Source: Takakia lepidozioides
Taxonomy: Eukaryota; Streptophyta; Takakiopsida; Takakiales; Takakiaceae
Reading direction: 5' to 3'
DNA length: 64,000 nt
Assembly: GCA_030704615.1 (NCBI GenBank)
Contig: CM060731.1
Location: 89,386,756 to 89,450,755, forward strand
The notes beneath the pieces were generated by a model. The model worked only from the letters and a program-made list of their open reading frames with translations, had not been told where the DNA came from and did no database searches. Below are positions 1 to 10,784 of the stretch, piece by piece (position 1 is the first letter of the stretch; the number at the start of each line of letters is the position of its first letter). Both the position numbers and the translations under genes were made by a program.

Positions 1-27
1 TGATCATTGTCACTATGAGTATTTGTA

Positions 28-1560
28 TTGCTGTTGTGTATGTGTTGGAAAATAAAAGATGTTGCACATGTATATACCAGCCAAAATGTCGGCCAAAAGC
101 ACCGTCACTTGCGGCAGTGGGAGGAGGAGCAAGAAGAAGCCTTTGAGGAACTCAAAGCTCGATTGACTTCTGCACCTATTCTGAGGCGGCCTATTCGGGG
201 GCGGCCTTTCCAGCTACATACAGATTGGAGTATGCTGGAAATTGGACTAGCAGTGCTCACACAGGTGGATGACGAGGGAAGAGAGTTCGTAGTGGCATAT
301 GTCAGCCGCTCGAATAATGATGCCGAGGCGAAGTATAGCTCATATGAAGAGGAGTGTCTAGCTGCGGTATGGGCAGTGACACATTTCAGATGCTACCTCT
401 ATGACAACCTCTTCACCTTTGTCACGGATCACCAACCATTGAAGTGGTTGATAGAGTCAGACAAGCTTACAAGGAAGCTTGCACGGTGGGCATTTATGCT
501 TCAAGAGTACGACTTCCAGGTGGTGCATCGAGCCGGTATAGTCAATCGGGATGCAGATGGGTTGAGTCGTAATCCATGCACGAGCGAACATGATAATACT
601 GGAGCTCGGTGGCATGGTGAGACGGATGAGGAGATGGTGCCATGATGACATGTATTTGCCTTTTTGTGCATCCTAGCAATGGGAGCTCAAGCTGGTCCAT
701 CCCATAGGATTGGTCATGTAGATGGTGTGCATGACAATCCGGAGATCAGTGAGGAACTTGGTGCTGCTAAGAATGTGCATGAAGATGCAGCAGTGTTGGC
801 CTACCTTCGTACATGAGAGACAACAGCCAGTGTGACTGCTAAGGAGAGAGATTGGATCCTACAACGAGCCAAGAGGTTCAAGTGGGAGGGGACTCACCTA
901 CTCCGAGTATGGGAGGATGGACGAGTGAGGATTGTGCCTCATCCAACACAACGAGCGCGATTCGTACGCCATGCCCATGAGGAGTTGGGACATTTTGGGG
1001 TGCGACGCACTCATAGTTTGCTGCAAGGACAATACTGGTGGCGGGGCATGCACATGGATGTGCAATAGTTAGTGACAAGGTGCATGGTGTGTGATAGAGT
1101 GCGGGTTTTTTTCAATGCACCTACTCCACAATTGCATCCTTTACTCATTATGGGTTTGGGCTATCGTTGGAGTCTTGACTTTGCAGGCCCATTGCCACTA
1201 ACGATTCCCCATAATAAGTATGTGTTGATGATGGTGGAACATTTCTCCAAGTGGATTGAACTGGTAGCATTGCGTGACAAGACAAGTGAGGAGGCTGCGT
1301 ATGCATTCTTAGATCGAGTGCTTAGCCAATTGGGTGCTCCAGCCGAGGTACTCACGGACCAGGGAAGAGAGTTCTTGGGGGAATTTCAGGCTTTGTGTGA
1401 GCAAGCTTTGATAGATCACTGCACTACTTCCCGAGATCATCCCGAGACTGATGACCTGGCAGAGAGGGTTGTACAAACAGTCAAGCGAGGCTTGCACAAG
1501 TATGGATTGCAGAAGGGACACTTAGGAGATTGGGACCTTCAGCTACCTTGGTATAAGGAA
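28..1560 (+). pseudogene. Ty3/gypsy retrotransposon pol fragment (RNase H and integrase)
   Basis: Decayed polyprotein of an LTR retrotransposon. Residues from about position 110 to 580 match the RT-linked RNase H domain (motifs FQLHTDWS, YSSYEEECLA, FVTDHQPLKWL, NRDADGLSR). Positions 832-1100 encode the integrase HHCC zinc finger (HAHEELGHFG ... CMVCDRV). Positions 1150-1560 encode the integrase core: first Asp in SLDFAGPLP, second in LTDQGREF, Glu in AERVVQ. One frame runs through the whole stretch and is broken only by TGA at 643, 646 and 814 and TAG at 1066, so it cannot make an intact protein. The reverse transcriptase proper is missing; similarity fades upstream of about position 100. 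Integrase similarity stops abruptly near 1556, where another element begins. No LTR was recognised. Family assignment is firm; activity is excluded. Confidence 0.9.
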
Positions 1561-2315
1561 TGACAAACAGAAGAAGTACATGTCAGTTCTGTGCTTGCGG
1601 CACGCGATATCCCAGCTTGCAATGTCACTCTTCCGTTCCATCCTGGGCAACCAGCCTATGTTCTAAGCACCAATCACCCAAACACAATTTACATTGTTTA
1701 CAACCCCGGATGCGAATGGGTTTTTTGCACTTCCCATGGGCAATGAAGGGCAATTTGTGCAAGCATCAAGTCTAAGTCCTGAAGTTGCTTCATCCACACT
1801 TGCAGGATGGACTCATAGTTCGCGCTTGTGGCACGGCACTGGGAACCATTCATGGAGGATTGCATAATGTGTTTAGGGTTCATGCAAGTGGTGGCGACGA
1901 AGAGGGTTTAGGAAATGCAACAGAAGGCCCTTCCACAGATGACTTCCCCTATGATACGGAGCCTGTCCTCGTACCATCCTCCATGGATGAAGAATTTGCA
2001 AACATACTTTGCATTGTTGGGGACGAAAAATACCTGGAGAAACATGTGTTGTCTTCTCTTTGTATCTGTAGGGGGCAGCTTGTTGATATTCTCGCCAAGA
2101 GTGTTGCAGGAATGTTGCACCCTGCGGCAGCAAAGAGCTTCCGTCCTGTAAATGACAACAACAATATGTCGCTGAAAAGGAAACGGGATTTCGTTGAGGC
2201 ATGGAAAACACGACCAGGATCTTGCGCAAAACATGGAAGAGGGTTGGTGCCCCAACACCTGCAGCACGCATATACTCCACAATCCGGAGGATCGCAGACC
2301 GTATACCAGTTGTAG
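1553..2315 (+). pseudogene. SWIM-domain transposase C-terminal fragment (MULE-like)
   Basis: Degenerate copy of the last third of the MULE-like transposase found intact-ish at 54.49-55.27 kb in this window. Shared landmarks in order: the NDK..KY start, AYVLS.NHP, WAMKGNLCKHQV (the CxH half of a SWIM zinc finger), LQDGL.VRACGTALGTIHGGL, DDFPYD, GQLVDILAKS, MLHPAAAK.FRP.NDNNNMSLKR and VEAWKTRP. Frame changes lie near 1575 and 1720 and a TAA at about 1773, so it is a pseudogene. The fragment starts exactly where the gypsy integrase ends, with no transposase N-terminus, so it was probably joined by insertion or recombination. The downstream 50 bp carries three tandem copies of a GGAAATGTA-like word. 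Confidence 0.85.
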
Positions 2316-3209
2316 AGTAGGAAATGTAGGAAATGTAGGAAATTGTATATTATCATTCTCCCGATGAAATAAAATTTTGGCGGTACGATTGCATATGCAC
2401 TAGACTTCCAACCTATCTGCCAACCAACCTAGTAAACCAGTCTTCTGGCATCTGAACCAGTATGCTCAACTAGTCTTCTACCGTCTGAACCAGTCTGCTC
2501 AACCATCTGAACCAGTTTGCTCAACCAGTCTTCTGGTGTCTGAACTAGTCTGCTGTACCAGGCTGGGACTCAGTCTTTGAACAGTCTGCTGTGCCAGCCT
2601 TCTCCTTAGCAGAGTAGTCTCCCGGTTCTGAACGTGCCTGCACCTGGCTGACCAGTGAGCCTCATGCGGTCTGCCCATCAGACTGGCCATTCTCAGTACG
2701 GTGGATTCTCACTTACTCTGCTGACCAAACTTGGCAGACTATTGGCCAATGCCGTCCGCCTGTACTCTACCACTCTGGTGACTCTCGACAGTCTACTCAC
2801 CAGTGCAGACTCATGGTTCCCAATCGCATCTGCCAGTCTGCCGGACTGGTCCCAACTCCTCAGTCCATCGGACTCTCGTCAGTCTGGCGACATTGTCCTC
2901 TGTCTGCTCACAAGCCTAGGCATACCCTCTTCCTGTACATTGGCAGTCTGCTAACTCTCGGCTGTTTGCTGACTAGTGGACTCCCTTGGTATGTCAAACA
3001 AAATGATTGTGTGTGCAGGGGTAAGTCCGCTTAACAACATGCAGTGAATTGGTCACAAATCTACAGCGACTACTCCACACTGCACTCATATGCGACCAAT
3101 AGGATGTGTATGCAAAGTCATATTTTATTTCGTTGCAAATGCTCAAAAGCATGCTTACATGACAAATGCGTCCTATGGTGCACCTCTAATCTCGGGTCCA
3201 GATGGATAT
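2316..3209. repeat. AGTCTGCT-rich repeat block, no gene seen
   Basis: From about 2420 to 2970 the DNA is dominated by degenerate copies of an AGTCTGCTG/CTGAACCAGTCTG word at irregular spacing. The word contains no stop codon in most frames, so long open frames on either strand here are not evidence for coding. From 3000 to 3209 the sequence is unique and lies just beyond the stop of the minus-strand Ulp1-like exon; it may be its 3' UTR. Confidence 0.6.
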
Positions 3210-3633
3210 CTATGAGGATACTGCTTTCTCAGCAGCGGTCAAACCAGTCAAGATAAACTTAAGACACTGCATCCGTTGGCCAAGTGCAAACTTGAACGTA
3301 AACCAGTGATTTGTGAAAGGTACTCCTCTCTCTGCCCTTTTAGAAGAGGTTCGACTATGCCCAGTTTGTAGCCATTCATAATATCCTTGGATGAAGGACA
3401 TGATGTAAAACCCGCATTCCCAGCTGAATGGCTGTTGGGGCACTTTTGGCTGGTTGAACTGAAATGCCCTAACCTCCTCCCAACCCGGTGAATCAACATT
3501 GTAGCCTAAACACTCCGCATGCAGCTTCCGTATCCATGACAAAACATATGGGCAACCATGCAAAGACTTGATGGAGTTTATGTGAGTGTAGTAGCCTTTC
3601 CGCACGTCGATGACAACAACACTCCAGTGCGCC
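3210..3633 (-). CDS. Ulp1/SENP-like C48 cysteine protease domain, last exon
   Basis: The exon begins after a TTGCAG acceptor and encodes about 140 residues up to a TAG stop. It shows the C48 layout: catalytic His in AHWSVVVIDV, an N in THINSIKS at the place where Ulp1 enzymes usually have Asp, then PQQPFSWECGFYIMSF with the oxyanion Gln and catalytic Cys. Ulp1 proteases cleave SUMO and related ubiquitin-like tags; domesticated versions occur inside plant MULE and related transposons, where the role is unclear. The Cys-His pair is intact; the Asp-to-Asn reading depends on alignment. It is the terminal exon of the decayed minus-strand element gene. Confidence 0.8.
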
Positions 3634-3980
3634 CTGCAAGACAATTCTCATGAGTCTCACGGCATCAGTCCTCTCAGCAGACCACTCCAACTGCCTTTCC
3701 AACAGACTCTACAGACTCGCAAGTAGGCTAGGTCCTGGTCCTAGTACACTCAGCCGACTCAGCAGAGTCACGACTCAGCAGACTCAGAAGACTCATCACT
3801 CAGCAGACTCGGCATAATGAGCAGACTCAGCATAATGGGCAGACTCAACAGATTGAGCAGACTCAGGGCAGAGTGGGCAGACCGAGCAGACTATCCTCAT
3901 TTAAAAGACTGGGCAGATTTGCCAGACTGAGCAGACTGAATGGACTCAACCAGCGAGAGGCAGGTGTTCTGATTGTGGAG
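3634..3980 (-). repeat. intron made largely of CAGACT-type repeats
   Basis: Between the Ulp1 exon and the preceding exon lie many copies of a GCAGACTCA-like word (for example 3745-3935), read on the + strand. The minus-strand acceptor at 3634-3635 closes the interval. No other feature is seen. Confidence 0.55.
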
Positions 3981-3984
3981 GAGT

Positions 3985-4431
3985 AAGATCTCGCATACCC
4001 AGTCGTTCTGTCGGGCCAGTATTTTGAATGACGTCACTACGTTATTATATGATGGCAGTCTTTTATGTCTTTGCCGAGCCGAGAGACGCTCCAGCAATAA
4101 TGCAGATACTCCACTAGCATTTCCCGTGGCCCGTCCCAATGTGTCATCATACAAGACCACGTTGAGGCTGACAGAAGAGCAACAGTACTTGAGTACTTCT
4201 CCTCAACCGTCTTCTCATAGACACTACAGGAAAAAAGGGGGGGTTTTGCGACGCCGCAGCCACGTCGCGGCGTCATAAAACAGCCCTTTTCGGGCAGGGG
4301 GGAAAACCCAAATTTGCGACGTCCGGGCGTCACAAGCCCGTCGCAAGGGCATCGCCAAAAAAACGTCGCAAATTTGCGACCAATGGGGGTCGCAAATAGA
4401 CGAAACCGCAATTTGCGTCGCCCGGACGTTG

Positions 4432-4474
<43 letters not shown>

Positions 4475-5452
4475 ACTCTGTAATGCAGAATTAGCACCGT
4501 CCGGGGGTCGCAAAGTGCGACGCCCGGATGTCACAATTTAAGGGGGTAAATTTGAATTTAGGTGGGAAAATTTGAATTTGAATTTTGAATTTCAAAAACT
4601 TGTTGACTATTGACTCGGGCGTTGACCATTGACTCCGGTTCTGTCTAATGGCGATATGTTCATTGTTCTACATATCTGATGCAATGCATACTTGAACCTA
4701 ATACCTCCACGTTATAACATTTCCTAAGACACTATAAACTAACCAACACACCTACGCTACATCTATGTATCACAAAAACAATCTAAATATATATATACAC
4801 ATATAAAGATTTCCTTCAAGAGCCTTCAAAAGCCTTCAAGTTCATTCTAAGGGGGTCTCTCTTGTGACGCCGGGGAGTTGCAACCTCCACAGTCTTAGTG
4901 CCAGCGTGTCGCAGCAGCATCACCATAGTAGGAGTTTTTTTTTTTTTTTTTTTGGCTTTGCGGCCCTCAACTTCATGAAAGCGTCGCTGGGGGCGCCCTT
5001 AGTGACGCTTCTGCGACGCCCTGGCGTCACAACGTCCAAAATAAAAATAAAAATAAAAAATATTTTAAAAAAATCCGTCGCAGCGAGGGCCCTCTTTCCC
5101 CCTTCATGCCACCTTACGATGGCTGGGCGTCGTAACGGTGTCGCAAAAAAACGCCGCGGGCTCGGCGTCGCAGACTTAGCGCTACGCGGGCCGTGGAGGC
5201 GCGGCTGGCGTCGCAAACCCCCCTCATTTGCTGTAGTGAGAAACGACACCACAGCTCCAGCATTCTATCTGTGCACTCCGACTCCACCGTCTCAAGTGGC
5301 TTCAAGTCCGGAGGCCCGATGGAGCACTCATACCGGGGGTCGCCTTCATAAAAGTGAACCATGCAATTGCCGACCGTGACATTCCGTCGCAGGGCCACGA
5401 CAAAACGAGAACCCAACTTGCACACAGACCACGGCCTTGTGTGAAAACCCAT
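3985..5452 (-). pseudogene. element-gene exon disrupted by a CACTA insertion
   Basis: The upstream half (5452-5239) encodes a segment with FVVALRRNVTVGNCMVHFYEGD and DRMLELWCRF; the downstream half (4221 to about 4030) continues with YEKTVEEKYSSTVALL and MMTHWDGPREMLVEYLHY. If the insert at 4222-5238 and one copy of its 3-bp target duplication are removed, the two halves rejoin in the same frame at WCRF/YEKT. That confirms both the reading frame and the insertion limits. The exon precedes the Ulp1 exon, and its product probably forms the lead-in to the protease fold. The family of this segment was not recognised. Confidence 0.7.
4222..5238. mobile_element. non-autonomous CACTA (En/Spm-type) DNA transposon
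   Basis: About 1017 bp. It starts CACTACAGGAAA and ends with CTGTAGTG, inverted termini typical of the CACTA superfamily. Each end is flanked by AGA (4219-4221 and 5239-5241), the 3-bp target duplication expected for this family. Subterminal regions are packed with GCGACGCC/GGCGTCGC words in both orientations, the usual subterminal transposase-binding repeats. Inside are a run of about 40 A (4432-4472), a T run near 4936 and no transposase. It inserted into an exon of the minus-strand element gene, so it is younger than that gene. Confidence 0.9.
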
Positions 5453-5576
5453 GTACGCAACGGTCTCAGCGGACTGAGTGGACTCGCCAGACTCGCCAGA
5501 CCGAGCGGACTGAGTAGACTTACACTTCTGAGCAGACTGGAGTGACCAGACTCAACAGACTGGGAGGACTACTCAC

Positions 5577-6029
5577 TGGTGTATTTGTCGCTGAAGAACC
5601 AGTTCCTTGTCCGTATCCAATGCCATTTTGCGGTCCTTGTTCATGAAGACAGCGGACTTGCCTTTCTTCGCAGGTTTCTTGGCAACGGGACCCTCCCGCA
5701 CTTCCTGAGTCTGCTCCACGACAGTCCGCTTCTTCGCTCTACTTGTGTCCAGGGATTCGGCGACTACTGTGGCCGGGTTCGATTCAGCAGACTGACGAAG
5801 TGATGCGGTCCTGATTCGCAACACGACTATGTCTGCAGGTTTGTTCACACTTGCAGGACCTGTATTGGACAGCCTCACGGGTCGCATGCGTTGAACTGAA
5901 CCGTGCATCTGTTGGCGTTGTTAGTAAGCCACCTTTTCTGGTTGTGGAGCCAACGTGAGCAGCATGGGCGGGTTGTGGAATTGCCTAGGAGGGAAACGGT
6001 GTCCTGAAGTCCTGTAGGTACAACAGATC
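5577..6029 (-). pseudogene. element-gene exon, basic Lys/Arg-rich region
   Basis: Bounded by a CACAG acceptor (6030-6031) and a GTGAGT donor (5576). It encodes a Pro-rich start (around PPMLLTLAPQPEKVAY), then RLSNTGPASVNKPADIVVL, then a basic stretch with AKKRTV and AKKPAKKGK that could act as a nuclear localisation signal. An in-frame TAA at 5921-5923 interrupts it; a CAA to TAA change would explain it. Family not recognised. Confidence 0.5.
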
Positions 6030-6960
6030 CTGTGAATACACAAAAAATGAACATAAATCTGAAATCACAGAGGTGGAAGACGGCAAGGCACAACCTGTAC
6101 GACGTCATTGGAAGGAAGCGACTGGGCAGACTGCTCTCCTGCTTGAACGCCCAAGTCCGCTTGCTATAGCCAGGGGCATTATGACAGACTCTGTGTGCGC
6201 GACATGTTGGCCCTCAGTCTGTCCAATGTTATCGTCAGTCTACTGGGCAGTTGCAGGGTTGAGTGGACCAAAAGTGGCAGATCCTGCTCCATGAAAGTCC
6301 ATGACCAAAAAAACAAAGTTGATGATACTATCCCAAACTATTTTTTTAATGATAGATAATGGTATACTAAACATATTTAGTAAAGAGTCCTACCCCAAAT
6401 ATTAAAGATATAATTCATTAAACATTTTAGTCTATTATTTAGAGAAACTAAAAATTAGAGTTTACAAAAACATTTCAATATGACACCTAGCCATTGAAGA
6501 TTATAGGTTTTAATACTTCTAGAAAAAAACTGACACCCAAAATCCAAAAAACAAGATGAGCTATGGACTTTTCAAAAAATGCCTATTTTTTTGACATATA
6601 TTAGTCCATATGAGTCAAATGACAAATGATTTTGCCACTTCAAATACATACCTATGATGTGGGCCAAAATGGCCACCTTATGTCCAAATTTCAACGGAAT
6701 TCACCAATGGCACATATGAGAACTTGAGTCCATTGTAATTCCATTCATCGCGGTAACAGTCCACAATGACTGTGTTCAAAAGTCCATAGCGGAGTCAGTT
6801 CTTATCGGATTCATGATTGGAGAGTTTCTATGGGTGCGTATTGAAGCTAGGAATCCAATGACATATATATTTGCTGGTTTTAATGAGTTAATTCAATTTC
6901 AATTGATGACACCATCAATTGCAGTCATCTAAAACTGTGCTGGTAACGTCCATTTTGGTC
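6030..6960. other. spacer with AT-rich island
   Basis: 6180-6290 (+) encodes a stretch ending AGLSGPKVADPAP. From 6300 to 6925 the composition switches to strongly AT-rich unique sequence without a credible gene. Right after it, on the minus strand, a related stretch ending AGLSGPKWTLPAQF appears (6929-6985). The AT-rich island is thus bracketed by an inverted pair of related segments. Confidence 0.5.
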
Positions 6961-7370
6961 CAGACAACCCTGCATTCACCCTACTGCTCAGTATCCTCAG
7001 TCTGGTTAGCCTGGTGCTCAGTCTGGTTGCCGCTCTGGTCAGTCTGTTGTTGAGTCTGGTGGACACTCTCGTGTGCGGGGGGAACGACATGTTGGCCCTT
7101 AGTCTGTCTATGTTCGGCATCAGTCTGCTGCTCAGTGTCCTCAGTCTGGTGCTCAGTCTGCTCGCCGCTCTGGTCAGTCTGCTGTCGAGTCTGGTGGACA
7201 CTCCCGTGGGCGGGGGGAACGGCATGTTGGCCCTCCCTCAGAGGACCATGTTCAACGTCAGTCTGCTGCTCACTGTCCTCAGTCTGGTCAGTCTGGTGCT
7301 CAGTCTGTTTTTTGCTCTGGTCAGTCTGCTGTTCAACCTGGTCGTCACTCTCGTGGTCGGTCTGCTCTTA
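6955..7370 (-). repeat. Q/T-rich tandem repeat region, possibly coding
   Basis: On the minus strand one frame reads a Gln-Thr-Asp rich tandem repeat with motifs EQQTDQS, EHQTE, EQQTDAEH, GQHVVPPAHESVHQT. Unit length is about 45 residues and there are two full copies plus a partial third. The frame joins 7371-7430 (DPEDTVDLQVDRLISSL) through a TAA at 7368-7370. The + strand shows the same DNA as AGTCTGCTG/CTCAGTCTGGT words. The repeated non-QT motif VPPAH argues for a formerly coding repeat rather than only simple-sequence DNA, but coding status is not proved. Confidence 0.45.
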
Positions 7371-7440
7371 CAGGGAGGAGATCAATCTATCAACTTGCAA
7401 GTCAACTGTGTCTTCAGGGTCTGATGCAACTACCGCCGAC

Positions 7441-8238
7441 ATCTAAATTATCCGCGGCAACTACATCGTCTAGTTCTTCAGTAAGGTCAATGATATGGGA
7501 TTGAGTTCCCATATTGCGGTCAGTCACGTAAGAATCATCTAGAGCTTTCGCAAGCGAACGAACCAAAACCGGGCTGAGCTGAATGGAAATAGATGGCAGG
7601 CCATGGGCCACTGGAGAAGAATGGTTTACCGGTGCCTGGCTTATATCCTCAAATGATGCGCCAATATGTGAAGATGGCCCGACGGGAAAAGAAGACTCCG
7701 TCAATGCACTTCCGTAGAAATTCAGAGACAGGGTCCCGTTGAGGCCAGTGCAGCGGACTCTGTTCAACGAGCCAAGATCCGGACTGGTGGACATGAAGTG
7801 TAGTTGGGTCCTCCGAGTCAGTGTGGTCGTGAATCTGCTGGACAGTCTGCATGGCACTGTCATTGTGGTGATTGTTTTCAGTCTGCTGGACGGTCTGGTC
7901 ATTGGTATGCTGGACGGTTTGCTTGACAGCGACGTCATTGGTATGTTGCACGGTCTGGTGCAGAGGCAGTTTTTCAGTCTGTTCGCCGGTCTGCTCATGA
8001 GTCTCCTCGTCCTCGGTGTGGCCTGAAGTGCACCCACTCTCCTGAACAGTGGCTGGGACAGTGTTGACAGTCTGTCCATGCTCTTTTTGTTGCACTGGGT
8101 GAGTCTGCTGAGCAATGGCATCGTCAGCAGTCTGCTGAACGGTGTCATGGAGTCCCTGTAACGCCAGCACACCATCTCGTGCACCTCTGGCAAAGGAATC
8201 GAAAGCACACTGCATGTGCTCGTCTAAATCGGACATTC
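7441..8238 (-). pseudogene. element-gene exon with Q/T repeats and acidic tail
   Basis: It follows a TTTCAG acceptor (8239-8240) and keeps phase with the upstream exon. It opens MSDLDEHMQCAFDSFARGAR and passes through VQQTADDAIAQQTHPVQQ and repeated TVQHTND. In the 3' half a different frame looks coding (NFYGSALTESSFPVGPS ... SHIIDLTEELDDVVAADN), so a frameshift near 7740 is likely. The CAGCAGACT word of the surrounding repeats is here translated as Gln-Gln-Thr, so the repeat has spread into an exon or originated there. Confidence 0.5.
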
Positions 8239-8330
8239 CTGAAACAGATGAGTTGGACAAAGTGAGTCTGACAGGATGGTGGAAGAAAAGACCATGAACT
8301 TCACAATGGTCTAGAAGAAGTTGGCATTAC

Positions 8331-9159
8331 CTTCTAGGAGGTTGCCAATGAGACCAATATCTTTGATTTGGCGTTCCAAGCATGCTCCATCGAGATGGCG
8401 AATCGTTGGTATGCGGTTTTCAAATGGGGAGCCGCACCAAAGGACTTTGAACACATCTGGTCTGTTCTACACAATATCGAACACTGCTCGCTCCATTACC
8501 GCAGCAAACCATTGCAAAGCCTCATCCACAACACCCTTCTTACCTGCATCCGAATCTGAATGAAACAAATACTTCCTCAAACTTTGCAGGTCCTTTACCA
8601 ATTTACTGTATGAACGGAAATTGTCGAACTGCATCCATTGATGGTGAAGGAAAGAATTAGCAATATAATCAAAGTACTCTTCAGTAATTCCAAGCAAGTG
8701 CTTTCCCCGCACCCCAAAGGTAGGATGTGCCATGGGTATATGTCTGAGTTCCTGAGGCTGTGGGTCATCCATGAGGATTAATTGGACAAGCAGTGGCGGG
8801 GCATTTTGGACCTTCGTGGCTGCCAGGGCAACAGAATGTGCGCTTTCGAGGACTTCATTCGCTTCTGCCATAGTAAATTCCATGGAATAATGAAAGGGAA
8901 CAAAAGGCCACCGGCCATCCGTGACAATGCGATGGAGCTCATTATACCAATCCACATTGGCATTGACTTTCCCCACCCTCAGACGGGCAAGTGTCAGGTC
9001 CACAGCTTCGGGATCAATGAGCGGCAATGGCGAGCGCCAAACTCCCAAAAGTCCCGTGGTGGTCGTGACAATGGGAGTCTGCTGGCGGGCGGTGAGCTCC
9101 GACCCTCCTTTAGCAGTGAATGCGGTGCGCCGGGAAGTGGAGCGGGTGCGGGAGTACAT
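8331..9159 (-). pseudogene. element-gene exon, unidentified conserved-looking domain
   Basis: One long exon between an acceptor at 9160-9161 and a GTAATG donor at 8330. Recognisable coding stretches include LLGVWRSPLPLIDPEAVDLTL, WYNELHRIVTDGRWPFVPFH, HIPMAHPTFGVRGKHLLGI, HHQWMQFDNFRSYSKLV and, after an in-frame TAG at 8467-8469, DVFKVLWCGSPFENRIPTI and LERQIKDIGLIGNLLE. Reading continues in the same frame on both sides of the TAG. The domain was not assigned to a family. Confidence 0.6.
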
Positions 9160-9161
9160 CT

Positions 9162-10032
9162 TGTTTAAGTACCCTGGCTCAGCAGACACCATAGCAGCAC
9201 AGGACTCTGCAAACAAAGCACGCGCCAACTCCCCGGTCAACACCATACCCACTGCAGACTCGGTGGACACAGAGCTCACCCAATCTGGCATCCAGCAGAC
9301 TCTTCCCAACATACTCTTTCCCACTAGACTCACAGTCAGCACAGTCTTGTCCAGCACACTCCCATGTACCAGACTCTCGTCCAGCATACTCCCATCCAGC
9401 AGACTGCTTTGCAGACTCCCAACCAGCAGACTGCCACCCAGAAGACGCCCATCCACCACAGTGTTGTTCAGCGGACTCCAAGCCAACAGACTCCCAATGA
9501 GCGAAGTACACATGGCCTCTCGAATACTGGCTCGTTCATTCTGGTATATGACATAAAACCCAAAAACTCAGCATCGGACTCACTAGCAGACTTACGAGCA
9601 GACTCATGAGCAGACTCACCAGCTGCGTGGCACAAAACAAAGGAACCAGCGGACTCCAGGGACTGACCAACAGGTCCACAAGGAGACTGACGTAGCAGAC
9701 CGAGCAGGTAGACTACCAACTACGAGCAGACTCACAGAACGAAAGAACCAGCGGACTCTAGCGGACTCATGAGCAGACTCACAAGCATCGTGGCACAGAA
9801 CAAAGGAACCAACGGACTCCAGCAGACTCAACGACAAGAGACACCTGCGCACGTATAGTAGACTGAACCAGCAGACTCTATGACAACAGACACTTGCGCA
9901 CAGTGGACTGCAGGAGGGGACTGTACTACAGGACTCCGGAAGGAGGACGAGCAAACTCATGGGACTGACCAGCAAGTCCACAAGCAGACTGAGCAGGTAG
10001 ACTACCAACTGTGGGGACAGACTGGGCATTAC
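9162..10032 (-). repeat. intron filled with CAGACT/AGTCTGCTG repeats
   Basis: The donor GTAATG at 10031-10032 and the acceptor near 9160 frame an intron of about 870 bp. Almost all of it consists of degenerate CAGCAGACTC words (dense at 9250-9500 and 9590-10000). Apparent open frames in it on both strands are produced by the repeat, which lacks stops. Confidence 0.55.
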
Positions 10033-10740
10033 CTCATCGTTGTCGTCGACACAGACGCCCTCCTCATCTTCAAGGGAGCTCAACCAATTTTCCTCCGCTG
10101 CTCGGATGGTTCTGCTGAGCTGTCCGGACTGGGCGAAACTGTAGAAAAAACGGAAGAAGTCTCGATCGTCCACTGGTGGGCACACCAATGGGAGAAGCCC
10201 AAATGGTATCAGGCGCAATGTGCCAAGACAGACTCCACTGGTAGTCTCTTTTGACTGGACTTCATCCACGTGAACCCTCGACTGGTCAGGCAAGACAATG
10301 TCGACGGGAGATGAGACACCTCCCAGACCTGCGAATTCATCATTCTGAATGATGTCTGCAGACGGCTCAGCAGACTGGTTCTCACTCGAAGTACTGATGG
10401 TCTGCGTCTGCTGCGTAGACTGTCTCCCTGGCACAGCCCTTGACACTTCTCGACTGCCTTGGGGACGAGTCTGCTGTTGAGATTTTGCCCTCGCCTCCCG
10501 AGCAGACCTTGCAGCCTTTTCTCTTTCCTTCTTCTGGGCCCCATCACTAAGTTTCTTTTTTCTGGGAGCCACAGGCGATGGCGATGTCAGGTCATGCACA
10601 TCTTGCATTGAAACAGTAGAACCCACCCCATACCGTGCGCGCACCTCCGCCAAAGTGCGGGCCTTCGGAGTCTGGCGGTGGCCGCATTCACCACCCTCAT
10701 TGAACTTTGAACTGGCCACGGCTTGAAGCCAGGTGGGATA
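10033..10740 (-). pseudogene. element-gene exon, charged linker
   Basis: It encodes ARTLAEVRARYGVGSTVSM, a highly basic coiled-coil-like stretch (APRKKKLSDGAQKKEREKAA), a Ser/Gln-rich linker, then DFFRFFYSFAQSGQLSRTI and an acidic end (SLEDEEGVCVDDNDE) that stops at the GTAATG donor. A basic region after a zinc finger is what a DNA-binding transposon protein would have. No family recognised. Confidence 0.55.
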
Positions 10741-10784
10741 TAGCGATTGTTTTTGCAACCCGTGTCAACACAATGGCGGTTTAG

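Noticed and set aside
9179-9609. Long open frames on both strands over the CAGACT-rich block
   Set aside because: The repeat word has no stop codon in nearly any frame, so open frames arise automatically; splice sites mark the block as an intron.
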